From Tubulanus polymorphus (lineage: Eukaryota; Nemertea; Palaeonemertea; Tubulaniformes; Tubulanidae): 64,000 nt of DNA. The notes beneath the pieces are model-generated. The model had not been told where the DNA came from. It searched no databases and saw only the letters and a list, made by a program, of their open reading frames with translations. Shown here in pieces: positions 1 to 13,700 of the stretch (position 1 is the stretch's first letter; the number at the start of each line of letters is the position of its first letter). The position numbers were made by a program, and so were the translations under genes. The stretch covers positions 4,317,855 to 4,381,854 of the forward strand of contig NC_134030.1 in NCBI RefSeq assembly GCF_964204645.1, written 5' to 3'.

Positions 1-608
1 GAATTTTAACATGGATCAAATTATTCTTCCGGTAGATGATATTACTTACCATTCGGAGCATGATGTCTGAAACTGGGTCCCATTCTTTTGATCAGTAGAA
101 CTAATATTTCCATCCCACCGATACTAATCTGGAAGATGAAAATATAGCAACCGATTTATTCATCTTTTCAGGTGACAATTCATGGAGCCACAGACATGTG
201 AGCTAGAGAACATAAACACATTGATTCCGGAAAACATTTTAGCCCTTTAGGCCTACCATAAAACCTGCATCATTCGGATCAGTCCAATCCGCATTTTGGT
301 CTGTCCCAATATATCTAATTGATAATATCCATTAAAAAAATCCATAAATTAATATATCTAAAATATGATGATTTCTCACAAACCAGATGAATATTTATCA
401 GCCAAATAGAGAGCTACGTTTGCAGCTACTGTCTGGACAGACTGAGTAATGAGCACTCAGTCTTACACTGTCATAATAAGTTTATCATGAATCAACACTG
501 AATTTTCTAGGTTCCAAAATAGCAAAGCTCTACCACAGCAGCTTCATCAGTTCCTCGTTAATCGAGTTCTATTGTATCCTCGATTTAGAGAAATGTTGAT
601 TAGCCTAC
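1..608. other. Intron of the CLASP gene, no recognised exon
   Basis: AT-rich sequence downstream (on the minus strand) of the CLASP exon donor at 608. I searched it for the next TOG-domain exon and found none, so the next exon should lie outside the window. Confidence 0.5.
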
Positions 609-2330
609 CTTGAAGTTACTGCTGCTAATCCAACCTGAAATCCCATCGACGAAGCGATCGATTCCATAATCCGTTTGTAAAGAACAATTCGGTTGGCTTA
701 AATACACGACGATATCCTTCAGACTTTGACTGCGTTTGTGAATGTCCTGTGACAGGATCGACGGCATACACTCGTCTAAACTTTCCATTTTATCGGCCGT
801 TTCAACTTGAAAGGTAGAAAGCGGATGTTCCTCTCGGCGGAAGGCGGGCGGGGTTAACGATGATTGACGGCGTGGGTGGGGGGGGGTTAACGATGATTGA
901 CAGCGATGATCTATGCGTTTTGTTGTCCGCGTTTCGTAATATCACATGTTTCAATTCCGTTCCAGAAATCGTCCTGAAATGTTGATAAGAAGAGTTAGCT
1001 TAGGAAACGATGTACAGTAATCCTAGAATAGACAGGTGGTTGCACAATGGGTGAACGCAAATGCTTATGTAGCTAACGAAGTCAGCGCCTTAAAAAATCT
1101 CAATACTCCCAAATCCCTTTCTTGAGATGTGTATGTAACCACCATTACTCTGATATCCGCTTGTTTCCATCTCGAGATTTACTACAACCAACTGTATCCA
1201 CCTAATGTCTATTTATTAATTGATGAGACCTGTTTTTCTGGGATATTTTGCTTACTTTTTGGGATACATACCTCATTTATGTCTTAACAGAATGCCAAAA
1301 ATCGCGGACAACAACTGAATATCCGATATATTTCCAGTTCAGTACCAATTAGATGGATTGGCAAAAAGACTCCTTATGTCCAATTGAATGAGAGAGAAAA
1401 TCCTCCATTTTGTCAAATTTCTTGGATTTGAACATTGTTACCATGCCTACGCCACCCTGATTTAGTTGTTGAGACCCCACAAGAAAAATAACTTCATTTC
1501 GTAGGCATGGTGACAATGTAAAAATTCAAGAAATTTCACAAAATGGAGGATTTTCTCTCTCATTCAATTGGACTTAAGGAGTCTTTTTGCCAATGCATCT
1601 AATTGGTACAGAACTGGAAATATATCGGATATTCAGTTGTTGTCCGCGATTTTTGGCATTCTGTTAAGACATAAATGAGGTATGTACCCCAAAAAGTAAG
1701 CAAAATATCCCAGAAAAACAGGTCTCATCCATTAATAAATAGACATTAGTAGTAATGACTGAACTGTCTCTTTTTTCTTCACTTTTGGCATTGTGAGGCA
1801 AGGGATAACTTTAAGTCAACATTGAGCCAAACAGAGTGAATATAAGCAGCAAGCCTGGCAAAAAGTGGCAGGACTGGGTATGTTTTGAAAGACGAAAAGG
1901 AGCCCGAGAAAAGGTTAGGCATTATTCCCTTTTTTGTTTACTAACTGGGTATGGCCGGGACGATATGTTGAGATATGTAATGATGCATCTACTATGATAG
2001 CTGTTGTTTGAACCACTGATTGTTCATCTAATGCCGTGGTGCTAGGAGTGAGTACTCAAGCGGCGAGATGCTGGGATGCCGGATGCTGGGCCGGGTGTGT
2101 GGGATGGGGCAGCGCAAAAAAATGAAGTCTGCTGCTGATTCGATTTGCATGACCCAACAAAATACTGCATTGGATGACTTAACCTTTTCAATAAAACTAT
2201 CATCTGCGTATATAAATAATCTGCCTTTAACTGAGTGCAATTCAATAATGTAAGAAAACGTTTATCTCTTACCTGCAGCGGCAGCAAGTGCTGAGAATCG
2301 TAAACCTAAAACCGAGGAGCCGTCCGCCAT
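609..2330 (-). CDS. CLASP: CLASP (CLIP-associating protein), N-terminal part, first two coding exons; gene continues off the left edge
   Basis: CLASPs bind microtubule plus ends through TOG domains and promote rescue. Two exons are joined: 2273..2330 (begins MADGSSVLGL, start context AAAGATGGCGG) and 609..805, frame kept across a 1.47-kb GT-AG intron. The second exon carries MESLDECMPSILSQDIHKR and, near its end, FVDGISGWISSSNFK. This matches the first TOG helices of animal CLASPs (human MESC...KDVGKR and LVDGLATSWVNSSNYK; fly Orbit ends similarly). The exon stops at a GTAGGC donor at the same place as the vertebrate exon. An internal Met (786..788) lines up with the conserved MES start, so initiation could be at either Met. 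No following exon is recognised in 1..608, which reads as intron 2. Family assignment is firm; the short alanine-rich exon 1 is inferred from phase and splice signals only. Confidence 0.78.
1203..1748. mobile_element. Fold-back element in CLASP intron 1, arms about 245 bp
   Basis: The stretch 1205..1452 is repeated almost perfectly in reverse complement at 1500..1746 around a spacer of about 50 bp. The outer ends read ATGTCTATTTATTAAT and its complement. Each is bordered by TA, which fits a Tc1/mariner-type duplication, although a 2-base duplication proves little. No coding frame is present. This looks like a non-autonomous fold-back MITE inserted in the intron; the near identity of the arms suggests it is young or under conversion. 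Confidence 0.7.
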
Positions 2331-2349
2331 CTTTCTTTTTTCAAATTCA

Positions 2350-2357
2350 TGACGTCA
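2350..2357 (-). promoter_or_regulatory. CRE-like TGACGTCA just upstream of the CLASP first exon
   Basis: A perfect palindromic CRE/ATF site lies about 20 bases upstream of the putative CLASP start codon (2328..2330), followed by an A-rich leader and the AAAGATGGCGG start context. A housekeeping promoter without an obvious TATA box is the likely setting. Function is inferred from sequence only. Confidence 0.4.
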
Positions 2358-2619
2358 CATATTTATAACCTCTTACAAAATAAATTCACGTTTGTTTTTG
2401 CCCGTAATCGTATTAGAATAAACCACTGTAAATCCAATTTGTGAATAGATGTTCATTTATCAAAGATTACAATTCAGTAATTTTAGTATCTTTGTTGAGA
2501 GTATGCGTGGGTTAATGCAATAAAATATTAATTGGATTTGTTAAATAAAACCCGGAATAGGATTCGGATTGAGGATCGGAAGTGAAAGAATGGAATCAGA
2601 ATCGGAAATGAAGACTGGA

Positions 2620-2740
2620 ACTATCGTGAAGTGAGCCCGTCATTCCAGCCTCGTATTCAGATATAGTGTGTACACACTGAACAGCTGCATGTAGATACTG
2701 GTTGATGTGAAATGTATAACCTAACGCTTTGACCTGACGA
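2620..2740. repeat. Dispersed repeat, inverted partner at about 20529..20640
   Basis: The stretch containing CCTCGTATTCAGATATAG and GATACTGGTTGATGTGAAAT recurs in reverse complement near 20.53-20.64 kb with a few changes. It has no coding content. It is an interspersed repeat of unknown class, with ends not determined. Confidence 0.55.
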
Positions 2741-2924
2741 AACGACGATCATTCAATGAAGTCACCGGGGGCAGTAGAGTGCTCAATAATTGTTTTATAT
2801 AATTCATTATTGTTTAATAACAATATGAATGATTTTCGTAAATTTCATAGATTCTCATCGAAATGTATCTTACATCAATAATGCCTGTTATTTCAGTACG
2901 ATTGCGTGACAGGGTGCGTTATTT

Positions 2925-3650
2925 GAATTTTAAAATTACGCGTATTTCAACGCACGATTGTATCATGATTCAACATTTAAAATTAAAATTCAAAATCAGA
3001 TTTCTCTAAAACTAAAACCTGAGGCTTTCTGAAAATTGAGTATATTATTTAGGAGACTCTATTCTTCAGGTCGATGTAATGCAGATGTCTGTGCATTGAT
3101 TTGATCATAGTTAAAATACGCGTCATTTCAAGAGAAGTTTGCACCATGGCGCGATATTTAAATATTAAAATTCAAAATCAAATTTCTCTAAAACTAAAAA
3201 CTGAGGCTTCCTGGAAATCTAGTATTGTGAAGGACACTCTATCCTTTAAGTTGATTTAAGGCAGATGTCTGTGCATTGATTCATAGTAAAAACGCAATAT
3301 TGCAATACACGATTGCATCATGGCGCGGTGTTTAAAAATTAGAATTAAAAATCAAATTTTTCTAACACTAAAACCTGAAGCTTTCTGAAAATTTAGTATA
3401 TTATTAAAGAAACCCTATTCTATGAGTTGATTTAAGGCAGATGTCTGTGCATTGATTTGATCATAGTTAAAAACGCGTCATTTCAATACACGATTACATC
3501 ATGGCGGGTTATTTAAAGATTAAAATTCAAAATTAAATTTCTCTTAAACTGAAACCTGAGGCTTTCTGAAAATCTAGTATATTATAAAGGAAACTATATT
3601 CTTTAATTTGATTTAAGGCAGATGTCCGTGCATTGATTTGATCATCTTAC
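2925..3650 (+). repeat. Four tandem copies of a ~178-bp repeat
   Basis: Each unit contains the signals TTTCTCTAAAACTAAAACC, TGAGGCTTTCTGAAAAT and GCAGATGTCTGTGCATTGAT. Copies begin near 2930, 3115, 3290 and 3465, diverged by substitutions and short indels. No ORF runs through the array. It is a small local satellite. Confidence 0.75.
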
Positions 3651-5270
3651 TTGGGGAACACAAAGTGTTGTCCCAAGTAGGCTACCTGTGTATTGATTTT
3701 ACTTTTCGTCAAGAACGAATGATGTTATTGACACGATCTTGATATTTTGTTTATGGCATTGATTATGCCTGCTACGCAAGTGTATTGACATTCCTAAAAT
3801 TGGATGAGGCGTTGATAATTTTATGAGATACCCACACGATTGATTGGGGGAAAACTTAGGTCATTTCTCAAACATTTGTTATTCATAATTTACAATTTGT
3901 CATGGTACTAGTTTTGGGAATTTTTTGAGACGGATTGGGAAAACATTCAGATAATGATTGAGAAAATTGACGACTCATGTAGGCCTAAGGCCTACGAATG
4001 GCTGTGAACGAAAAATATGGCCTTAGCTCGGCTGGGTCATATTTGTAAAATATGAAAAAATTTGTTAAAAGTTCATTTCTACAGCGACCGGGTCTGTAAT
4101 GGTAAAATTGATCACGGTTTTAAAAAAAAAAGTCATGTACAGGGACAGGGTAGATAGGCGGCAGGCCGGGTCTACTTTAAAGCTCGGCAGAGCAGAGAAA
4201 CAAGGTTCCAAATCAATTTTTTTTAGCCTTAAGACATGCTTGCAACTGCTGTGATGATGAGGTAAGCTATTTAAACGAAAAAGCACCTTTCACATTTTTC
4301 GGAAGGCATTAGAGAGGATGGCTAGCCACCCTAACCCCCTAGATCCGCCCCTGCTACAGTAAACCGGCCGCCCTACTGGAACTAGAGACCCGCTAGATTG
4401 GCACTAGTTGTGCAGTGAATATCCGAGTGAGGTTTACTGTAGTTTTCTATCACCTAATGTATCAATAAACTGGAAAATATAATCCCAGGGACTATCAAGT
4501 TTAAATGTGCATGAGTAGACCGAGTTCTAACTAAAATCTATTAAAACAAGTGAGTACAGGTGATTGTACAGACGATAGATTGAGTTTGAAAGTGTCTGAG
4601 TCCGAGTCAATACTATAATTGATTAGTGTGATTCGAGTTAATTAAAGAGCCGAGAGCTGAGTCAACTGTAGATCACAGAAAAATAACACAAACAATTTGT
4701 AGTGAACAACTAAACCACGAATAGGTTTTTAGTTGTGATTAATAGTTCAATATGTATTTACATGCAAACAAAGGTCAACCAATTATCAAACACCAATCAC
4801 AAAGCCCTTTAAATCAATTAAGCACCACAAAATCAATATAATTCAGCAATGTAACAAATAAAAGACAACATAAACTGGTAACGTAAGTACTTTCCACCTC
4901 GTTTACTATTCTACAGCAAGTTGAGAATACAGCTCCTCTACGAATCGATCATGTCATTTCATAGAAATAAATATGGTATTCACAAAAACAAACTAGTTAA
5001 AATGTATTGTAATTAACCAAAACCGACAGAAGTCAACACGAAGAAATCAAGGTCAGTCATCATGTCATGTCGATATTCAAACACACTACGGAACTGACTG
5101 CTGCATTTCATTTCGACCTCAAAACAACATCAACAATTCTTTAGAAGCGATCAAAGATATTCTAACTGGTTTTATTTAAATCAAAATAAATAAATAAATA
5201 AAAAATCTCAAATTGAACACATATGTTCATACACACGGTCAGTTGCACACACAAGAATTCTCAAAGTCTT
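3651..5270. other. Intergenic stretch without recognised gene
   Basis: AT-rich sequence with only short chance frames on both strands. No splice-supported exon, RNA gene or clear repeat was recognised. Confidence 0.45.
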
Positions 5271-5274
5271 AACA

Positions 5275-5600
5275 CGCAGAAGAGTTGTCCAAGTTCCAGC
5301 AACGCATTAAGAGTTCTCCAAGTTCGAGCAACGCATTCGAGTTCTCCAAGTTCCAGCAACGCAATAGAGTTCTCGAAGTTCCAGCAACGCGTTAGAGTTC
5401 ACCAAGTTCCAGCAACGCATTAGAGTTCTGGAAGTTCCAGCAACGCATCAGAGTTCTCCAAGTTCTAGCAACGCATAAGAGTTCTCCCAAGTTTCAGCAA
5501 CGCATCTCGAAGTTCCAGCAACGCGTTAGAGTTCTCTTAGTTCCAGGAATGCATTAGAGTTCTCTAAGTTCCAGAAACGCATTAGAGTTCTCAAATGATT
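5275..5600 (+). repeat. 28-bp minisatellite, about 11 copies
   Basis: The consensus unit is close to GTTCTCCAAG followed by TTCCAGCAACGCATTAGA, with copies carrying small indels so the period drifts between 25 and 30 bp. The short open frame across its left part is a by-product of the repeat. Confidence 0.85.
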
Positions 5601-5699
5601 AACAGGCGCCATCTTATTATTAAATTAGATGTATCACACATTTTTTCACCTAGAAGACAAATCAAACAAACATTAAAGGATATTTTAAACAATCAATAA

Positions 5700-7080
5700 A
5701 ACATTTCAAGTCGTTTTTCTATTACAATATACCTGATTTATAGTCTGTTCAGATTCATGACTCATCCATTCTTTCATCCTTTCAACTTTGGAAGAATATT
5801 CATGTAAATCCCTGCAGGTATTTTTCCATCTTGTAGTAACATAACATCTTTAGATATTTCCTACTTACAACACAAAAACTCAAAATATGAATAATTTTTG
5901 AATAATGTCAGATATGAAAATTGATTCATGTAATTTCAAAGTTATACCTGATTTAAAGTCAGTTCAGACTAATAATTCGACCTTCCTTTGCAACTGTTCA
6001 CTTTGTGACACTACTTTGTTGTTGACTAAGGCAGATAACTCAGTACTACTGATCTCAGCAGTGACATTCATCTAACTGATGCCTGGTGATTATCTCATCT
6101 ATAGTGACTCAGTTCTGTGGACCTCTCATTATTTGCTACAAGAAAACACAAAATATGAATACCGGCAATTTTCAATTTTTGAGATTTTTATATAAATTCA
6201 ATATTATACCTGATTTATTGTCAGTTCAGACAAATGACTCGACGTTCGACTGGGACTGTTAACGTGTGACTCTTAATTGTTACTTCGTTCCTGACTTAGA
6301 GGCAGATACAGCACAGCGCCACTGATCTCATCTCACTTGTGATCCTCTTATCTCACTGGAGACGCCCAGATCTTACCACTTGGATAAACATAGTTCTGTA
6401 CTGATCTCACTGGTGATATTCTCATCTCTGGTGACACTCAGTTCTGTGGTAAACCTCTCAATATTAGCTAAAAGAAAACAAAATATGAATAAATTTAGAT
6501 TTTGACACTTTGATCTATAGTCAGTTCAATGACTGATCCTTCCTCTGGTATTGCATGTCTAATGATTTGCTACAAGAAAACATGTAACAGACCATCATAA
6601 CGTTTGAGACTTTCCTAACAACAAGAAATCCATGTCTATCTAACTTAATATACCTCATTTATAGTCAGTTCAGACGAATGACTCGACATTCCTCTGGAAC
6701 TAAAAACCTTCCTTGCGACTCTGTAACTCTGTTGCTGACTTTGACGGAGATGAATCAGTACTACTTATCTCAGTGGTGACATTCATCTAACTGATGCCCG
6801 GTGATTGTCTCATCTCTGGTGAGACTCAGTTCTGTGGTAAACCTCTCAATATTTGCTACAAGAAAACACAAAATATGAATACTTTTTTCAATTTTGAGAC
6901 TTCGAAAATTGATTTATACAATTTTCAATATCCATACCTGATTTAAAGTCAGTTCAGACTCATGACTTGATGTTCCTCTGGAACTGTGAACTTTCCCTGT
7001 GACTCGTGTCACTTTGTTCCTGACTTTGAGGGAGATAACTCAGTACAACTGATCTGGCTGATCTGACACTACAATCTCTC
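5700..7080 (+). repeat. Diverged 210-330-bp repeats sharing an ACCTGATTTATAGTCAGTTCAGA core
   Basis: The motif ACCTGATTTA-AGTCAGTTCAGA recurs near 5731, 5947, 6209, 6652 and 6938, with a partial copy near 6510. It is usually followed by an ATGACTCGACATTCCTCTGG-like block, then GACTTTGA and CAGTACTACTGATCTC blocks, and finally an AAAACACAAAATATGAAT block. Copies vary in length and have internal gaps, so this is an old local tandem family. Confidence 0.7.
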
Positions 7081-7744
7081 TATAATCACTGCGACTTAAT
7101 CTTCACTATATTATTTCAGACATTGATAATTTCACATTTCATTTTTTTCCATTTTACAATTAATCATTAACCTTTTATATTTTTTTCTACAAAATGGGTA
7201 TCTAAGATTATTTGTACAATTAATGCTTTTCAATGACAAATACTGAAATATTATCACAAATTATTTCCACACACGAACAAAGAAAGATAGCACGCTACAT
7301 GGACCCGCGGGTGTGCATGTGTATACCCTGAAATATACATAAACACAATTTGTGTGTCTTTATGTATTTAGTGCCATTTCATGCAAGTGCGTTAGTGCAT
7401 GGATGCATCAGTGCAAAATGAGACGTCAGGTGCAAAGTGAGACGTCAGGTGCTTAGTGAGGAGACGTCAATTGTTTTCACCGGTGTTTATGATGATCGAT
7501 CTTCACTTTATAGGCTATAATGGATAAGAGTTGACTCCAATGTTTTGAAGTTTTATCAACTCAGGTTTAGAGTTTATCAGCATTCATAAAACGCTCTGAC
7601 CCAGTTTAGCTGATTCAAGGGCTATCTAACACCTAGGCTATCAAGGGCTATCAAGCAATAGCATCTTCGAATGTAACAATCTTAAAACGCAACTCCGTAA
7701 TGTGATAATAAGTTGCTGATACAATATATAAACAGTACTAACAC
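7081..7744. other. Intergenic, with a short GAGACGTCAGGTGCAAAGT triplication
   Basis: Near 7415..7470 a unit of about 20 bp containing GAGACGTCA is repeated three times. The rest is AT-rich sequence with no recognised gene. Confidence 0.5.
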
Positions 7745-10700
7745 CAGTGAAATTTCAATGATACAACCACCACAAAGCTATCAATGGATAGCTGTGTTGA
7801 ATATTTATAAATTTAAACGTAAAGTCGCGACAAGGGAGATCAGAAAACATAACAATCAATCCCAATTCACCGACTTAAATTAGAATTTATACACTGAACC
7901 AACACCAGCGACATTTCAATGATACAACCACCACAAAGCTATCGATGGATAGCTCTCCTTTCGATGGATAGCTCTCTTTTGAATATCTATACATTTAAAT
8001 CGTTAAGTCATAATAAGGACGATCAGGAAACAAAACTCACCAAAACTCAATATCACCCAAAAGCAGAGTGTATCAATTAACACCACCAGCGAGCAGGAGT
8101 ATTAATGAGGTCATCAGTGATGTAAGACACTGAAAATTCAGTTTGTCACGTTTCTACATGACAGTTGAAGATGGAAGGAGAAGACTCCTGAACTCAATAT
8201 CACGTTTTAATTAACAAGCACCAGCAAGCAGCAGTATTAAAGGTGGCCATCAGTGTTGTAACACACTGACAATGCAGTTTGTTTGTCACGTTTCTACATG
8301 ACAGTTGAAGAAGGAAGGAGAAGACTCCTTAACTCAATATCACCCCAAAACAGAGTGTTTTAATTAACACCACCAGCAAGCAGCAGTATTAAAGGAGGTC
8401 ATCAGTGTTGTAACACACTGACAATGCAGTTTGTTTGTCACGTTTCTACATGACAGTTGAAGAAGGAAGGAGGAGACTCCTGAACTCAATATCACCCCTA
8501 AAAAGGTGGAATAATTAACATGGAGAAGGAACTTGCCAGCTTTTTAGATGGCCATAATGTGTAATTTGATAATGTAATTATGTAACAATTCATGATGTAA
8601 TAATGTTTAATGTAATAATCTTTATTGTTATAATGTTTAATGTAATAATTCATGAAGGTAAGGGAAGGAGGTAAGAATTAACACCCAGCAGCAACGAGCA
8701 GTATTAAAGGAGCCCATCAGTGTTGTATCACACTGACAATTCAGTTTGCCACGTTTCTATGTGACAGTTGGAGAAGGAAGGAGGAGACTCCTGAACTCAA
8801 TATCATCCCAAAACAGAGCGTTTTAATTTACACGCACCAGCAAGCAGCAGTATTAAAGGAGGTCATCAGGTAAGACACCAGGAGGACAATTCAGTTTGTC
8901 ACATTTCTACATGACAGTGTTGAAGAAGGAAGGAGGAGACTCCTGAACTCAATATCACCCCAAAACAGAGTGTGTATCAGTGTTTTGTAGCACTTAACTT
9001 TCATCACCAACAATTGATTGAGCAGTAATTAACCCAGTGTTTTTGAACACTAAACAAGGAATTTCAATGATACAACCACCACAAAGCTATCGATGGATAG
9101 CTCCTTTGAATATCTATACATTTAAAACGTTGTCGCAATAATGACAATCAGGAAATATAAGAATCAATCCCAATTCATCGACATATATTACAATATATAC
9201 ACAAAACCAACACCAGCGACATTTCAATGATACAACCACCACAAAGCTATCGATGGATAGCTCCTTTGAATATTTATACATTTAAAACGTAAAGTCGCAA
9301 TAAGGACGATCAGGAAACAACAATCCCAATTCACTGACATATATTACAATATATACACAAAACCAACACCAGCAGCATTTCAATGATACAACCACCACAA
9401 AGCTATCGATGGATAACTCCTTTGAATATTTATACATTTAAAACATTAAGTCCCAATAAGGACGATGAGGAACATAAAAATCAATCCCAATTCACCAACA
9501 TATTTTACAATATATACAAAAAACCAACACCAGCGACATTTCAAAGTTTCAACCACCACAAAGCTATCGATGGATAGCTCCTTTGAACATTTATACATTT
9601 AAAACGTTAAGTCGCAATAAGGATGATCAGGAAACATAACAATCAATCCCAATTCATTGACATATATTACAATATATACACAGAACCAACACCAGTGACA
9701 TTTCAATGATACAACCACCACAAAGCTATCAATGGATAGCACCTTGAATATTTATACATTTAAAACGTTAAGTCGCAAAACTGAGTGTTTTAATTAACAT
9801 GCACCAGCAAGGAGCAGTATTAAAGGCCCTCAGTGATGTAACGCACTGACAATTCAGTTCGTTTGTCACGTTTCTACATGACAGTTGAAGAAGGAAGGAG
9901 AAGACTCCTGAACTCAATATCAACCCAAAACAGAGTGTATCAATCAACACCCAGCAGCAAGCAGCAGTATTTAAGGAGGATGATTCATGATGTTATAATG
10001 TTTAATGTAATAATTCTATTGTAATAATGTTTAATGTAATAATTCAAGAAGGTAAGGGAAAGAGAAACAATTCTCAATATCACCTCTAAATCAATGAATT
10101 AACACCCAGCAGCAAGCAGCAGTATTAAAGGAGGTCATCAGTGTTGTAACACACTGACAATTCAGTTTGTTTGTCACGTTTCTACATGACAGTTGAAGAA
10201 GGAAGGAGGAGACTCCTGATCTCAATATCACCCCAAGACAGAGCGTTTTAATTTACACCCAGCAGCAAGCAGCAGTATTAAAGGAGGTCATCAGTGTTGT
10301 AACACACTGACAATGCAGTTTGTTTGTCACGTTTCTACATGACAGTTGAAGAAGGAAGGAGGAGACTCCTGAACTCAATATATCACCCCAAAACAGAGTG
10401 TTTTAATTAACAAGCACCAGCAAGCAGCAGTATTAAAGGAGATCATCAGGTTGGACATCAGGATGACAATTCAGTTTGTTTGTCACATTTCTACATGACA
10501 GTTGAAGAAGGAAGGGGGAGACTCCTGAACTCAATATCACCCCTAAAAAGGTGGAATGATTAACATGGAGAAGGAACTAGCCAGCTTTTTAGATGGCCAT
10601 AATGTGTAATTTGATAATGTAATTATGTAACAATTCATGATGTAATAATGTTTAATGTAATAATTCTTATTGTGATAATGTTTAATGCAATAATTCAAGA

Positions 10701-13700
10701 AGGTAAGGGAAGGAGGTAAGAATTAACACCCAGCAGTAACGAGCAGTATTAAAGGAGGCCATCAGTGTTGTATCACACTGACAATTCAGTTTGTCACGTT
10801 TCTACGTGACAGTTGAAGAAGGAAGGAGGAGACTCCTGAACGAAGGAAGGAAGGAGACTCCTGAACGAAGGAAGGAAGGAGACTGTTGAACTCAATATCA
10901 TCCCAAAACAGAGTGTATTAAATAACACCCAGCAGCAAGCAGCAGTATTAAAGGAGGTCATCAGTGTTGTAACACACTGACAAGTCAGTTTGTTTGTCGC
11001 ATTTCTACATGACAGTGTTGAAGAAGGAAGGAGGAGACTCCTGACCTCAATATCACCCCAAAACAGAGTGTATCAGTGTTTTGTAACACTTAACTTTCAT
11101 CACCACCAAATGATTTAGCAGTAATTTACCCACAGTGTTGTGTAACACTTAAATTTTATCACCACCAATTTAGCAGTATTTCACCCACAGTGTTTTTGAA
11201 CACTTAACGAGGAATTTCAATGATACAACCACCACAAAGCTATCGATGGATAGCTCCTTTGAATATTTATACATTTAAAACGTAAAGTCGCAATAAGGAC
11301 GATCAGGAAACAACAATCCCAATTCACTGACATATATTACAATATATACACAAAACCAACACCAGCAGCATTTCAATGATACAACCACCACAAAGCTATC
11401 GATGGATAGCTCCTTTGAATATCTATACATTTAAAACGTTAAGTCGCAATAAGGACGATCAGGAAACATAACAATCAATCCCAATTCACCGACATATTTC
11501 ACAATATATACACAAAACCATCACCAGCGACATTTCAATGATACAACCACCACAAAGCTATCGATGGATAGCATCTTTGAATATTCATACGTTTAAAACG
11601 TTAAGTCGCAAAACTGAGTGTGCTAATTAACATGCACCAGCAAGCAGCAGTATTAAAGGAGGCCCTCAGTGATCTAACGCACTGACAATTCAGTTCGTTT
11701 GTCATGTTTCTTCATGACAGTTGAAGAAGGAAGGAGAAGACTCCTGAACTCAATATCAACCCAAAACCGAGTGTATCAATTAACACCACCAGCAAGCAGC
11801 AGTATTAAAGGAGGTTATCAGTGTTGTAACACACTGACAATTCAGTTCATTTGTCACGTTTCTACATGACAGTTGAAGAAGGAAGGAGAAGACTCCTTAA
11901 CTCAATATCACCCCAAAACAGAGTGTATCAATTAACACCACCAGCAAGCAGCAGTATTAAAGGAGGTCATCAGTGTTGTAACACACTGACAATGCAGTTT
12001 GTTTGTCACGTTTCTACATGACAGTTAAAGAAGGAAGGAGGAGACTCCTTAACTCAATATCACCCCAAAACAGAGTGTATCAATTAACACCACCAGCAAG
12101 CAGCAGTATTAAAGGAGGTCATCAGTGTTATAACACACTGACAATGCAGTTTGTTTGTCATGTTTCTACATGACAGTTAAAGAAGGAAGGAGGAGACTCC
12201 TTAACTCAATATCACCCCAAAACAGAGTTTATCAATTAACACCACCAGCAAGCAGCAGTATTAAAGGAGGTCATCAGTGTTGTAACACACTGACAATGCA
12301 GTTTGTTAGTCAGGTTTCTACATGACAGTTGAAGAAGGAAGGAGGAGACTCCTTAACTCAATATCACCCCAAAACAGAGCGTTTTAATTTTCACCCACAT
12401 CAAGCAGCAGTATTAAAGGAGGTAATCAGTGTTGTAACACACTGACAATGCAGTCTGTTTGTCATGTTTCTACATGAAAGATGAGGAAGGAAGGAGGAGA
12501 CTCCTTAACTCAATATCACCCCAAAACAGAGTGTATCAATTAACACCACCAGCAAGCAGCATTATTAAAGGAGGTAATCAGTGTAGTAACACACTGACCA
12601 TGCAGTTTGTTTGTCATGTTTCTACATGACAGTTGAAGAAGGAAGGAGGAGACTCCTGAACTCAATATATCACCCAAAAATAGTGTTTTAATTAACATGC
12701 ACTAGCAAGCAGCAGTATTAAAGGAGATCATCAGGTTCGACACCAGGAGGACAATTCAGTTTGTTTGTCACATTTCTACATGACAGTTGAAGAAGGAAGG
12801 AGGAGGCTCCTGAACTCAATATCACCCCTTAAAAGTGGAATGATTAACATGGAGAAGGAACTTGCCAGCTTTTTAGATGGCCATAATGTGTAATTTGGTA
12901 ACGTAATTATGTAACAATTCATGATGTAATAATGTTTAATGTAATAATTTTTATTGTGATAATGTTTCATGTAATAATTCATGAAGGTAAGGGAAGAAGG
13001 TAAGAATTACTACCCAGCAGCAACGAGCAGTATTAAAGGAGCCCATCAGTGTTGTTTCACACTGACAATTCAGTTTGTTTGTCACGTTTCTACGTGACAG
13101 TTGAAGAAGGAAGGAGGAGACTCCTGAACTCAATATCATCCCAAAACAGAGTGTATTAAATAACACCCAGCAGCAAGCAGCAGTATTAAAGGAGATCATC
13201 AGGTTGGACATCAGGAGGACAATTCAGTTTGTTTGTCACATTTCTACATGACAGTGTTGAAGAAGGAAGGAGGAGACTCCTGACCTCAATATCACCCCAA
13301 AACAGAGTGTATCAGTGTTTTGTAACACTTAACTTTCATCACCACCAAATGATTTAGCAGTAATTCACCCACAGTGTTGTGTAACACTTAAATTTTATCA
13401 CCACCAATTTAGCAGTATTTCACCCACAGTGTTTTTGAACACGTAACGAGGAATTTCAATGATACAACCACCACAAAGCTATCGATGGATAGCTCCTTTG
13501 AATATTTATACATTTAAAACGTTAAGTCACAATAAGGACGATCAGGAAACATAACAATCAATCCCAATTCACCAACAGATATAACGATATATACACAGAA
13601 CCAACACCAGCGACATTTCAATGATACAACCACCACAAAGCTATCGATGGATAGCTGCTTTGAATATTTATACATTTAAAACGTTAAGTCGCAAAACTGA

